Part shown: positions 23,033-31,484 of the stretch, one piece after another
Position numbering within the stretch: the first letter of the stretch is position 1
How the letters are laid out: each line of letters begins with the position of its first letter
Source of the DNA: Ideonella sp.
GTDB taxonomy: Bacteria; Pseudomonadota; Gammaproteobacteria; Burkholderiales; Burkholderiaceae_C
DNA: 64,000 nt
Assembly (NCBI GenBank): GCA_015075545.1
Contig: JABTUC010000009.1
Coordinates: 1-64,000 of the forward strand
Direction of reading: 5' to 3'
Notes under the pieces: model-generated
Seen by the model: the letters and a program-made list of their open reading frames with translations, nothing else
Databases searched by the model: none
What the model was told of the DNA's origin: nothing
Translations under genes and position numbers: made by a program

Positions 23033-23617
23033 CTAGAAACTCGAGCCCGGTTGCTGCAGGAACGCCAGCTCCTCGGCCGTGCTCACGCGCCCGAGCACCG
23101 CATTGCGGTGCGGGAAGCGCCCGAACCGCGCGACGATGTCGTGGTGGCGCTGCGCCCAGTGCAGCAGGCCCGCCAGCGCCGGCTCGTCGTGCTCCAACTG
23201 CGCGAACAGCCGCAGCGCCTCGCGCTGCATCGCGATGTCTTCGGCGTGCTCGAACGGCAGGTAGACGAACTGCCGCTGCACGCCGGTGAGCTGCCGGTCG
23301 CCGCCGCCGGCCACCAGGGCCTTTGCCTCGGCCAGCGCGCGGGCGTCGCCGGCGAACGCACGCGCGCTGTCGCGCAACGCGTTGCGCGTCAACTGGTCGA
23401 GCAGCAGGATCTGCGCCAGCGCGCCGTGCGGCGTGGCCGACCAGGCCGCCAGTTCGCCGGCGATCGCGCGTTCGATCAGCGCGCCGAAGCGCGCGGCGCA
23501 CTCGGCGTCGAACGCCGCGTCCTTGGCGAACCAGCGCTGGCGCGGCGCGCGGTACTGCGGGTCATCGGGCGCGCCGAACCAGAAGTCGAGCACCTCGCTC
23601 GCGCGCGGGTCGATCAT
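23033..23617 (-). CDS. DUF924 family protein
   Basis: A 194-aa helical protein: VLDFWFGAPDDPQYRAPRQR at the start, LAQILLLDQLTRNALRDSAR in the middle and FVYLPFEHAEDIAMQREALR after it, all typical of DUF924. The biochemical role is unknown; the fold is TPR-like in known members. Its ATG overlaps the stop of the acetyltransferase upstream (ATGA, 23614-23617), so the two are translated together. Confidence 0.88.
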   Translation of the reverse strand: MIDPRASEVLDFWFGAPDDPQYRAPRQRWFAKDAAFDAECAARFGALIERAIAGELAAWSATPHGALAQILLLDQLTRNALRDSARAFAGDARALAEAKALVAGGGDRQLTGVQRQFVYLPFEHAEDIAMQREALRLFAQLEHDEPALAGLLHWAQRHHDIVARFGRFPHRNAVLGRVSTAEELAFLQQPGSSF

Positions 23618-23895
23618 GGCGCCACCAGATCCTGCGCCTCGGGGTGGCGGCGCAGGTAGGCGCGCACGTAGCTGCACGCGGGCCGCACCTGCAGGCCGTG
23701 CGCGCGCGCGTGGTCGAGCGCCGCGCGCACCACCTTTGCCGCGAGGCCGCGGCCTTGCAGCGCCGGCGGCGTCTCGGTGTGGTCGAGCCACATCACGCCG
23801 TCGACCAGCTCGTAGTGGGCGAACGCCTGCTGCCCCTGCAGGTGCAGCTCGAAGCGCGAGGCCTGCGCGTTGTGCACCACGTCGGTGGGTTCCAT
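23614..23895 (-). CDS. small GNAT-type N-acetyltransferase
   Basis: A 93-aa single-domain acetyltransferase of the COG2388/YjdJ kind. It contains FELHLQGQQAFAHYELVDGV and the acetyl-CoA binding loop LQGRGLAAKVVRAALDHARA, then CSYVRAYLRRHPE. Length and motif order are normal for this mini-GNAT group. Substrate unknown. It is preceded by the S9 peptidase stop (1-bp gap) and followed with overlap by the DUF924 gene, making a probable three-gene operon. Confidence 0.85.
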   Translation of the reverse strand: MEPTDVVHNAQASRFELHLQGQQAFAHYELVDGVMWLDHTETPPALQGRGLAAKVVRAALDHARAHGLQVRPACSYVRAYLRRHPEAQDLVAP

Positions 23896-23896
23896 G

Positions 23897-25945
23897 TCAA
23901 GTCTTCAGTTGCTGCCACAGAAAGGAGAAGCCGAGCGCCTGCATGTCGGCGCGCTGGGCATTGTCGGCCGCGGCGCCGTGGCCGCCCTCGATGTTCTCGT
24001 ACAGCAGCAGGTCGTGCCCCTGCTCGAGCATGCGCGCGGCCATCTTGCGCGCGTGCGCCGGGTGCACGCGGTCGTCGCGCGTGCTGGTGACGAACAGCAC
24101 GCGCGGCAACTTCCGATCGCGGCGCACGTTCTGGTACGGGCTGTAGCGCGCGATCGAGGCCCACTGCTCGGGCTGGTCGGGGTCGCCGTATTCGGCCAGC
24201 CACGACGCGCCGGCGAGCAGCTTGTGGTAGCGCTTCATGTCGAGCAGAGGCACCTGGCACACCACGGCGTTGAACAGCTCGGGCCGCTGCAGCATCACCG
24301 CGCCGACCAGCAGGCCGCCGTTGCTGCCGCCTTCGATGCCGAGGTGGCGCGGCGCGGTGATGCGGCGCGCGATCAGATCCTCGGCCACCGCGATGAAGTC
24401 GTCGTAGCTGCGCTGCTTGTGCTGCAGCACCGCGGCCTGGTGCCAGGCCGGGCCGAACTCGCCGCCGCCGCGGATGTTGGCCACCACCAGCACGCCGCCG
24501 GCGTCGAACCAGCAGCGGCCGAGGCTGCCCGAATACCACGGCAGTTGCGCCACCTCGAAACCGCCGTAGCCGGTGAGCAGCGTCGGGTTGGCGCCGTTGG
24601 GGCTCGCGCCGCGCGGCCACACCACGAAGTAGGGCACCCGCGTGCCGTCGCCCGTGGTGGTGGCGAGCTGTTCGACGCGCATGCCGCCGGCGTCGAAGAA
24701 GCTCGGCCGGGCTTTCACGGTCTCGCGCCGGTCGCTGCCGGTGGCGGCCAGGTGCAGCGTGTCGGGCGTCAGGAAATCGCTGTACTGCAGCCAGTAGGCC
24801 TCGGCGAGTTCGTCGTGCTCGACCATCGGGTCGTGCAGCGCGGCCAGCGCGATCGTGCCGGGGTGCGGCACCTCGACGTCGCGGGCACGCCAGCGGCCGG
24901 ACTCGCGCCGCCACTCCTGCACGCGGCTGGCGACGTTGTCGAGGATGTCGAGCAGCAGGCAGGTGCGCGTGGCGGTGAAGCCGGCCAGCGAGCGCGTCGG
25001 CGTCGGCTCGAACAAGGGCACCAGGTCGCGCCGGCCGGCCAGGTAGTCGGCCGCGCTGGCCACCAGCAGCGAGCCGCGGCGGTGGGTGACGCCGCCGACC
25101 GCCCAGTCGCTGCGCAGCGAGATCAGCACCTGCTCGCGCCAGAAGCTGAGCTGCGCATCGATCGGCTTGTCGACCGGCAGCAGATCGTCGCCGCGCAGCA
25201 GCCACAGCGCGCTCTTGTAGAAATCGATCTGGCGCGCCAGCACGATGCGCTCGAAGCCCGGCGTCGGGTCGATCGTGAAGCCCGCGGCCACGTCGCTCGC
25301 CTGCGCTTCGAACACGGTGGCCGCTTCGGCCAGCGGCTGGCCGCGGCGCCAGCGCTTGACGATGCGCGGGTAGCCCGAGTCGGTGAGCGAGCCGGTGCCG
25401 AAATCGCTGGCCACCAGCACGGTGTCGGCGTCGAGCCAGTCGATGTCGCTCTTGGCCTCGGGCAGGGCGAAGCCTTTGCCGTCGTCGACGAAGCGGCGCG
25501 CCGCGATGTCGTACTCGCGCACCACGTGTGCGTCGGCGCCGCCGCGCGACAGCTTGAACAGGCAGCGCTCGTTGTGCGGGCGCAGGCAGGCGACGCCGGC
25601 CCACACCCAGTTCTCGTGCTCGGCGGCGCCCAGCGCGTCGAGGTCGAGCAGCACGTCCCACGCCGGCTGCGGTTGCCGGTACTCGGCGAGCGTGGTGCGC
25701 CGCCACAGCCCGCGCGGGTGGTCGGCGTCCTGCCAGAAGTTGTAGAGCCACGGCCCGCGTCGCACGACGCCGGGGATGCGCTCGCGCGAGTCGAGCACCT
25801 CGCGGATGCGCGCGCGCGTGGCGGCGAACTGCGGCCACGCCTCGAGGGCGCGGCGCGCCTGCGCATTGCGCTCGCGCACCCAGGCGAGCGCGCGCTCGCC
25901 TTGCACGTCTTCGAGCCAGAGGTAGGGGTCGTCGGGGTCGGCCAT
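23897..25945 (-). CDS. prolyl oligopeptidase family serine peptidase (S9)
   Basis: A 682-aa peptidase. The N-terminal beta-propeller (from about 30 to 400) begins DPYLWLEDVQGERALAWVRE, the classic S9A opening. The C-terminal alpha/beta-hydrolase domain has the nucleophile motif GIEGGSNGGLLVGA (Ser near 540), Asp in TSTRDDRVHPAHA (near 624) and His in IEGGHGAAA (near 655). It cleaves short peptides after proline or similar residues. No clear signal peptide, so probably cytoplasmic. An open frame extends far upstream across the M3 gene antisense; MADPDDPYLW is chosen by family alignment. First gene of an operon with the GNAT and DUF924 genes. Confidence 0.93.
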   Translation of the reverse strand: MADPDDPYLWLEDVQGERALAWVRERNAQARRALEAWPQFAATRARIREVLDSRERIPGVVRRGPWLYNFWQDADHPRGLWRRTTLAEYRQPQPAWDVLLDLDALGAAEHENWVWAGVACLRPHNERCLFKLSRGGADAHVVREYDIAARRFVDDGKGFALPEAKSDIDWLDADTVLVASDFGTGSLTDSGYPRIVKRWRRGQPLAEAATVFEAQASDVAAGFTIDPTPGFERIVLARQIDFYKSALWLLRGDDLLPVDKPIDAQLSFWREQVLISLRSDWAVGGVTHRRGSLLVASAADYLAGRRDLVPLFEPTPTRSLAGFTATRTCLLLDILDNVASRVQEWRRESGRWRARDVEVPHPGTIALAALHDPMVEHDELAEAYWLQYSDFLTPDTLHLAATGSDRRETVKARPSFFDAGGMRVEQLATTTGDGTRVPYFVVWPRGASPNGANPTLLTGYGGFEVAQLPWYSGSLGRCWFDAGGVLVVANIRGGGEFGPAWHQAAVLQHKQRSYDDFIAVAEDLIARRITAPRHLGIEGGSNGGLLVGAVMLQRPELFNAVVCQVPLLDMKRYHKLLAGASWLAEYGDPDQPEQWASIARYSPYQNVRRDRKLPRVLFVTSTRDDRVHPAHARKMAARMLEQGHDLLLYENIEGGHGAAADNAQRADMQALGFSFLWQQLKT

Positions 25946-26197
25946 GCGGTGAATGCTCGGCACCGCGATCGCGGCGAGGCGCGCACGCTGCGGGCCGGAC
26001 GCCCCTCGGTGCGCCGCGTGAGGGTAGCAAATCCGGCGCGAGACGTCGGCTCGCGAGGTGCTTCGGCGGCCGCGGGCGGCAGGGCAGCGTCGGCCCGAGG
26101 CGACCCCGCTCCGAACGGGGATACTGCGCGCGGCATGTCGGGTCGGCCGATGGCATGATGCGCGCGACCGCGCAGCACGCGCCGGAGTCGACCTCGT

Positions 26198-28240
26198 TTG
26201 GACGCGCCGATCAATCCGCTGCTGGCACCGTGGGATGCGCCGTTCGGCCTGCCGCCATTCGACTCTGTGCGGCCGGGGCACTTCAAGCCGGCTTTCGAGC
26301 GCGGCATGCGCGAGCATCGCGACGAGCTCGCGCGCATCGCATCGCAGCCGGAGGCACCGACCTTCGACAACACGCTGGTCGCGTTCGATGCTTCGGGGCG
26401 CCTGCTCGCTCGCGTGGAAGCGCTGTTCCACAACCTGGCGGCATCGGCCACCAACGAGGCGCTGCAGGCGGTGCAGCGCGAGATGGCCGCGCCGCTGGCC
26501 GCGCACTGGAGCGCGGTGTACATGGACGCAGCGCTGTTCGCGCGCGTCGATGCGCTGCATGCCCGGCGCGATGCTTTGGAGCTCGACCCCGAGCGCTTGC
26601 GCCTGCTCGAGCGCGTGCACCTGGACTTCGTGCGCGCCGGCGCCCGGCTCGCACCCGACGCGCGCCGGCGCTACGCGCAGATCGTGCAGCGGCTGGCCGA
26701 GCTGACGACCACCTTCGCGCAGAACGTGCTGCACGACGAGGCGTCGTACCTGCTCGAACTGCGCAGCGAGGCCGACCTCGCGGGGCTGCCGCAGTTCCTG
26801 CGCGATGCGGCGCGCCAGGCGGCCGTCGAACGCGGGCTGCCCAACGGCCATGCGATCACGCTGGCGCGCTCGCTGATCGTGCCGTTCCTCACCTTCTCGA
26901 CGCGGCGCGACCTGCGCCAACAAGCCTGGCGCGCCTGGGTCTCGCGCGGCGAGCACGAAGGCCGCCACGACAACCGCCCGGTGGCGCGCGAGATCCTCGC
27001 GCTGCGCCGCGAGCAGGCCGCGCTGCACGGCTGCGCGAGTTATGCCGACTATGCGCTGGCCGATTCGATGGCGCGCACGCAGGCGTCGGTGTGGGCGTTG
27101 CTCGACCAGGTGTGGGCCAAGGCGGTGCCCGCGCTCGAGCGCGAACGCCGGATGCTCGACGCGGCAAGGCGCGCGCAAGGCGCCGACGGCGATGCGCTCG
27201 AGCCGTGGGATTGGCGCCACTGGGCCGAGCAGGTGCGCCGCCAGCACTTCGCGCTCGACGACGCCGAGCTGAAGCCGTACTTCGCGCTGCCGGCGATGGT
27301 GCAGGCGGCGTTCGATTGCGCGCAGCGGCTGTTCGGCCTCACCTTCACGCCGCGCGACGACCTGCGCACCTACCACCACGACGCGCGCGCCTACGAGGTG
27401 GCTGGCGCCGATGGCCGGCCGATCGGGTTGTTCGTGCAGGACAACTTCGCGCGCGCCGGCAAGCGCAGCGGCGCGTGGATGAGCGTGCTGCGCTGGCAGC
27501 ACCGCAACGGCGTCGAGAGCAAGCCGGTGGTGCTCAACAACAACAACTTCGCGCGCGGCGACGGGCCGACGTTGCTGTCGCTCGACGACGTGCGCACGCT
27601 GTTCCACGAGTTCGGCCACGGTTTGCACGGCCTGCTGTCCGACGTGCGCTACGAGCGGTTGTCGGGCACGCAGGTGCTGCGCGACTTCGTCGAGCTGCCG
27701 TCGCAGTTGTTCGAGCACTGGATCGACGAACCCGAGGTGCTCAAGCGCCACGCGCGCCACCACGCCACCGGCGAGCCGATTCCCGACGCGCTGATCGAGC
27801 GCGTGCGAGCCGCGCGCCGCTTCGGCCAGGCGTACGAATCGGTGCGCTACACCGCCAGCGCGCTGGTCGACCTGGCGGCGCACGCGGCGGCCGGGCCGAT
27901 CGACGACGTCGTCGCCTTCGAGCAGCGCGTGCTCGAGCAGCGCGGCGCGCCGGCGGTGGCGGGGCTGAACCATCGGCTGCCGCACTTCCAGCACCTGTTC
28001 GCCGGGTCGGGCTATGCCGCCGGCTACTACGTCTATCTGTGGGCCGAAGTGCTCGACGCCGACGCCTACGACGCCTTCGTCGAAGCCGGCGATCCGTTCG
28101 ATGCCGAGGTCGCGCGGCGCGCGCGGCGCTGGATCTACTCCAGCGGCGACAGCGTCGAGCCCGGCGCTGCCTACGAGGCTTTCCGCGGCCGCGCGGCGCG
28201 CGTCGAGCCGATGCTGCGCGAGCGCGGGTTGATCGACTAA
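26198..28240 (+). CDS. M3 family zinc metallopeptidase (Dcp/oligopeptidase A type)
   Basis: A 680-aa thimet-type peptidase for short peptides. The zinc site is DVRTLFHEFGHGLHGLLSDV (HEFGH near residues 470-474), with the third ligand in RDFVELPSQLFEHW near 495. The N-terminus NPLLAPWDAPFGLPPFDSVR matches the peptidyl-dipeptidase Dcp style. It is predicted to start with TTG at 26198, as no ATG or GTG fits family length. It is divergent from the S9 peptidase across a 252-bp gap with no obvious further gene; together they suggest peptide turnover. Confidence 0.92.
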   Translation: MDAPINPLLAPWDAPFGLPPFDSVRPGHFKPAFERGMREHRDELARIASQPEAPTFDNTLVAFDASGRLLARVEALFHNLAASATNEALQAVQREMAAPLAAHWSAVYMDAALFARVDALHARRDALELDPERLRLLERVHLDFVRAGARLAPDARRRYAQIVQRLAELTTTFAQNVLHDEASYLLELRSEADLAGLPQFLRDAARQAAVERGLPNGHAITLARSLIVPFLTFSTRRDLRQQAWRAWVSRGEHEGRHDNRPVAREILALRREQAALHGCASYADYALADSMARTQASVWALLDQVWAKAVPALERERRMLDAARRAQGADGDALEPWDWRHWAEQVRRQHFALDDAELKPYFALPAMVQAAFDCAQRLFGLTFTPRDDLRTYHHDARAYEVAGADGRPIGLFVQDNFARAGKRSGAWMSVLRWQHRNGVESKPVVLNNNNFARGDGPTLLSLDDVRTLFHEFGHGLHGLLSDVRYERLSGTQVLRDFVELPSQLFEHWIDEPEVLKRHARHHATGEPIPDALIERVRAARRFGQAYESVRYTASALVDLAAHAAAGPIDDVVAFEQRVLEQRGAPAVAGLNHRLPHFQHLFAGSGYAAGYYVYLWAEVLDADAYDAFVEAGDPFDAEVARRARRWIYSSGDSVEPGAAYEAFRGRAARVEPMLRERGLID

Positions 28241-28256
28241 CGGCGCGGCAGTCTTC

Positions 28257-31200
28257 TCAGCGCTTGCCGAACAGCGTGTCCAGCGTGTTCATGAACACGC
28301 GGAAATCGAGCGGCTTGGTCCAGTAGTCGGCGAAGCCCGCGCCGAGCGCCTGCGCGATGTCGTCGGGCATGGCGTTGGCCGACAACGCAATGCACGGGAT
28401 GGCCGACGTCTCGGGGTCTGCGCGCAGGCGGCGCAGCACCTCGAGGCCGTCGAGGTCGGGCAGTTGCATGTCGAGCAGGATCAGATCGGGTCGCTGGCGG
28501 TGCGCGCTGGCGATGCCGCTGGCGCCATCGGCGGCTTCGTCGAGCACGAGCTGGCCACGCTGCGCGACCAACTCGCGCACGATCAGCGCGTTGACCGGGT
28601 TGTCTTCGATGTAGAGCAGCCGGCCGTGACGGCCGGCCGCCAGGGGCTCGGGCATCGGTGCCGCGCGCGCGGGCAGCGAAGGCGGGCGCTGCGCCGGCGC
28701 GTCGGGCTGCGGCCTCGGCAGCCGCACCTCGAACGTGCTGCCAACGCCGGGGGTGCTCTGCACCTGCACGTCGCCGCCCATGCGCTCGACGTTGGCCTTG
28801 ACGATGGCCAGCCCGATGCCGGTGCCTTCGATGCCCTTGCCCTCGAGGCCGAGCCGGTTGAACGGTTCGAACACGTGCGCGAGCTGCGCGGCGGTCATGC
28901 CGCGACCGCTGTCGCGCACGCACAGTGCCACCCGGGTACCGTCGAGCGCGCGTGCTTCCACCATCACGGTGCCGCCGTGGCGGTTGTACTTGATGGCGTT
29001 GCTCAGCAGGTTCAGCAACACCTGCCGCAGGCGCGTCGGGTCGGCCCACACCGCGAGATCGAGTGTGCCGGTGTCGAGCCGCACGCCGTGTTGCGCGGCG
29101 AGCGCGGCCACCATCGGCGTGGCGGCGTCGACCAGCTCGCGCAGCGGCACCACCTGTGGGTCGAACTTGATCTCGCCGGTATCCAGGCTCGACAGGTCGA
29201 GCACGTCGTTGACCAGCGCCAGCAGGTGCTCGCCGGCGGCGTGGATATGCCGCAGCTGCTCGCGCGGCTCGGGGTCCAGGCGCAGCGACGATTTGTCGAG
29301 CAGGAGCCGCGCGAAGCCGATTACCGCATGCAGCGGCGTGCGCAGCTCGTGGCTCATGCGTGCCAGGAACTGCGACTTGGCACGGCTCTCGCGCTGCGCC
29401 AGCGCGCGCTCCTGCCGGGCCTGCTCGGCCTCGCGGGCCTGCGTGATGTCCCAGTTGACGCCGATGCGGCGCACCTCGTGCCCGGCGGCGTCGAACAGCG
29501 GCAGCGAACGCGATGCCAGCCAGTGCCAGCCGCCGTCGGGCCAGCGCACGCGGAACTGCTGGGTGCCGTGGCGCCGCTCGCGTGCCGCGGCCTCGTATTC
29601 GCGCCGCATCGCGGCCAGGTCGTCGGGGTGCACCAGCGCCTCGCGCTCGGGTTCGGGCGGCGCCTGCTCGCGCGGCTCGAGGCCACGCAGGCGCCACATC
29701 TGGTCGTCCCAGATCGCCTGGCGCGTGCGCAGATCGAGCTCCCAGGTGCCGAGCCCGACGGCGCGCGTGGCCAGCGCCGCGCGCTCGTTGGCTTCGCGCA
29801 GCGCCCGGCGTGCGGCGCGCGATTCGGTGATGTCGATCATCACGCCGATGCGCTGCAGCCCCGACTCGGTCTGGAGGTTGCGCACCCGCATCGCCACCTC
29901 GCGCCGCGTGCCGTCGGTGCGGATGATCTGCAGATCCGACTGCTCGATGTGCTGGCCGTCGCCATGGCTGCGCGACGCGCGGTACTCCATCACGTCGCGG
30001 AACTCCGGGGCGACGAAGCGGGCCCGGTATTCGGCGCGATTGGGTGCCGGCAGCGACGGGTCGAGCCCGTGCAACGTGTACATCTGCGCGTTCCACACCG
30101 CGGTGTCGGTGGCCTCGTCGTACGACCAGATGCCCACCCCGGCGGCCGACGCGGCCAGCTCGAGCCGGCGCGTCAGATCCTGCAGGCGGCGCTGCTCGCC
30201 CTGCCGCTCGGTGATGTCCATCGCGACGCCGATGAAGGCCACCGGCGTGCCACTGGCGTCGCGCTGCGTGATGCGTCGCGTCAGCACGTCGAGCCAGCGG
30301 CCGTCGGCGTGGCGGTAGCGCGCCTCCATGTCGGTGGGCCCGGTGGCCTGAAGCGCGCGCTCCAGCGCGGCCTGCACCACCGGCACGTCGTCGGGGTGGA
30401 CCCGCGTGCGCAACTCGTCGCGGCTGATGCCTTCGGGCCGCGGCGTCAGGCCAAGCAGCCGCCACACCTGATCGTCGAAATGGTGCCGGTCGGCGGCGAG
30501 GTCGTGCCGCCAGACCCCGATGCCGCTCAGTTGCAGTGCCAGCTCGAGCTGGGCGTTGGTCTCGTGCACGCTCTGCGCCAGGCGCCAGATCTCGGTGTCG
30601 TCCATGATGACGCCGAGCACGCGGTCGGGCCTGCCGTCGGCGCCGTCGGCGACCATCCATTGCGAGTGCAGGCGGCGCAGCACGCCGTCGCCACCGCGCA
30701 CGCGGTAGTGATGCGAGTAGCTGCCCGCCTGCTTCACCGAGTCGAGGAACTTGGCGGCCAGGCCGGCCCGGTCTTCGGGCACGATGTAGGCGGTCGCCTG
30801 GTCGAAGTCGAGCGCCGGGTGCCCCGGCGGCAGGCCCCAGAAGCGCGGCATGTGGCGATCCCAGTGGCCACGCAGCGTGCGCGGGTCGCGCTCGAAGACA
30901 CCGATGCGTCCGAACTCCTGCGCCATGTCGAGCAGCTCCTGCAGCCGCTCGGCGCGCAGCGCGTCGCGGCGGTCGAGCAGCGTCAGCCACATCGAGTCGC
31001 CGACCGGGCGCGCCGACATCGACACCGGCCAGGGCTCGCCGCGACCATCGCACAGCGTGACGTGCAGGTCGTCGAGCGGTGCGCGCCGCCGCAGCGCGTC
31101 GTGCAGGGCAGGCAGCGATGCTCGCGTGTCTGCGGCACGTTCATCGCACAGTGCCGCGAACGGTTTGCCGAGCACGGGATCGCGCGCCGCGCAGGCGCCG

Positions 31201-31295
31201 GCGAACGCCGCATTGACGCCTCGCACCACCGCGTCGGCATCGAGCGCCAGCACCGGTGCGGTCACGGCGTCGGGCACCGCGTGGTCGGGATTCAT
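28257..31295 (-). CDS. multi-PAS hybrid sensor histidine kinase
   Basis: A 1012-aa soluble two-component sensor. There are about five PAS/PAC modules before residue 630, each ending in a RIGVMIDITES-like or GVAMDITER-like segment. The HisKA box SHELRTPLHAVIGFARLL follows (His near 648). The HATPase domain has NLLSNAIKYNRHGG, DSGRGM and GTGIGLAIVK. The C-terminal receiver has LILLDMQLPDLDG (Asp near 941) and YWTKPLD. It has no membrane segments, so it probably senses a cytoplasmic ligand, redox state or light through PAS cofactors. An upstream Met at 31439 exists, but MNPDHAVPDAVTAPVL is the better start. No response regulator is adjacent. Confidence 0.92.
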   Translation of the reverse strand: MNPDHAVPDAVTAPVLALDADAVVRGVNAAFAGACAARDPVLGKPFAALCDERAADTRASLPALHDALRRRAPLDDLHVTLCDGRGEPWPVSMSARPVGDSMWLTLLDRRDALRAERLQELLDMAQEFGRIGVFERDPRTLRGHWDRHMPRFWGLPPGHPALDFDQATAYIVPEDRAGLAAKFLDSVKQAGSYSHHYRVRGGDGVLRRLHSQWMVADGADGRPDRVLGVIMDDTEIWRLAQSVHETNAQLELALQLSGIGVWRHDLAADRHHFDDQVWRLLGLTPRPEGISRDELRTRVHPDDVPVVQAALERALQATGPTDMEARYRHADGRWLDVLTRRITQRDASGTPVAFIGVAMDITERQGEQRRLQDLTRRLELAASAAGVGIWSYDEATDTAVWNAQMYTLHGLDPSLPAPNRAEYRARFVAPEFRDVMEYRASRSHGDGQHIEQSDLQIIRTDGTRREVAMRVRNLQTESGLQRIGVMIDITESRAARRALREANERAALATRAVGLGTWELDLRTRQAIWDDQMWRLRGLEPREQAPPEPEREALVHPDDLAAMRREYEAAARERRHGTQQFRVRWPDGGWHWLASRSLPLFDAAGHEVRRIGVNWDITQAREAEQARQERALAQRESRAKSQFLARMSHELRTPLHAVIGFARLLLDKSSLRLDPEPREQLRHIHAAGEHLLALVNDVLDLSSLDTGEIKFDPQVVPLRELVDAATPMVAALAAQHGVRLDTGTLDLAVWADPTRLRQVLLNLLSNAIKYNRHGGTVMVEARALDGTRVALCVRDSGRGMTAAQLAHVFEPFNRLGLEGKGIEGTGIGLAIVKANVERMGGDVQVQSTPGVGSTFEVRLPRPQPDAPAQRPPSLPARAAPMPEPLAAGRHGRLLYIEDNPVNALIVRELVAQRGQLVLDEAADGASGIASAHRQRPDLILLDMQLPDLDGLEVLRRLRADPETSAIPCIALSANAMPDDIAQALGAGFADYWTKPLDFRVFMNTLDTLFGKR

Positions 31296-31484
31296 GGGTT
31301 TCGTGTTGCGCACCCGCAAAGGGCTCGAACGCTCCGCGGTCGACGGCGCAGCGGCGCCGACCCCGGGGCGCAGGCAGTCTAGCGCGCGCTGGGGCGCAGC
31401 AGCGCGGGCGCGGCCGGTGGTGCGACAAACCGCGCACAATGTGCCCGTGGCGGCTCACAGCGAGGGCGCCACACGCCCGCTGCC

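Noticed and set aside
25946-27994. Upstream extension of the S9 peptidase frame through the M3 gene
   Set aside because: It is antisense to a clear metallopeptidase gene, and the S9 family N-terminus (DPYLWLEDVQG) fixes the start at 25945.
28464-31382. A 972-codon plus-strand frame opposite the PAS histidine kinase
   Set aside because: Shadow frame: no motif, and the opposite strand encodes full PAS, HisKA, HATPase and receiver domains.
31295-31439. Longer start for the PAS histidine kinase at 31439
   Set aside because: The added 48 residues are Arg/Ala/Pro-rich without homology-like features; MNPDHAVPDA is the more natural N-terminus.
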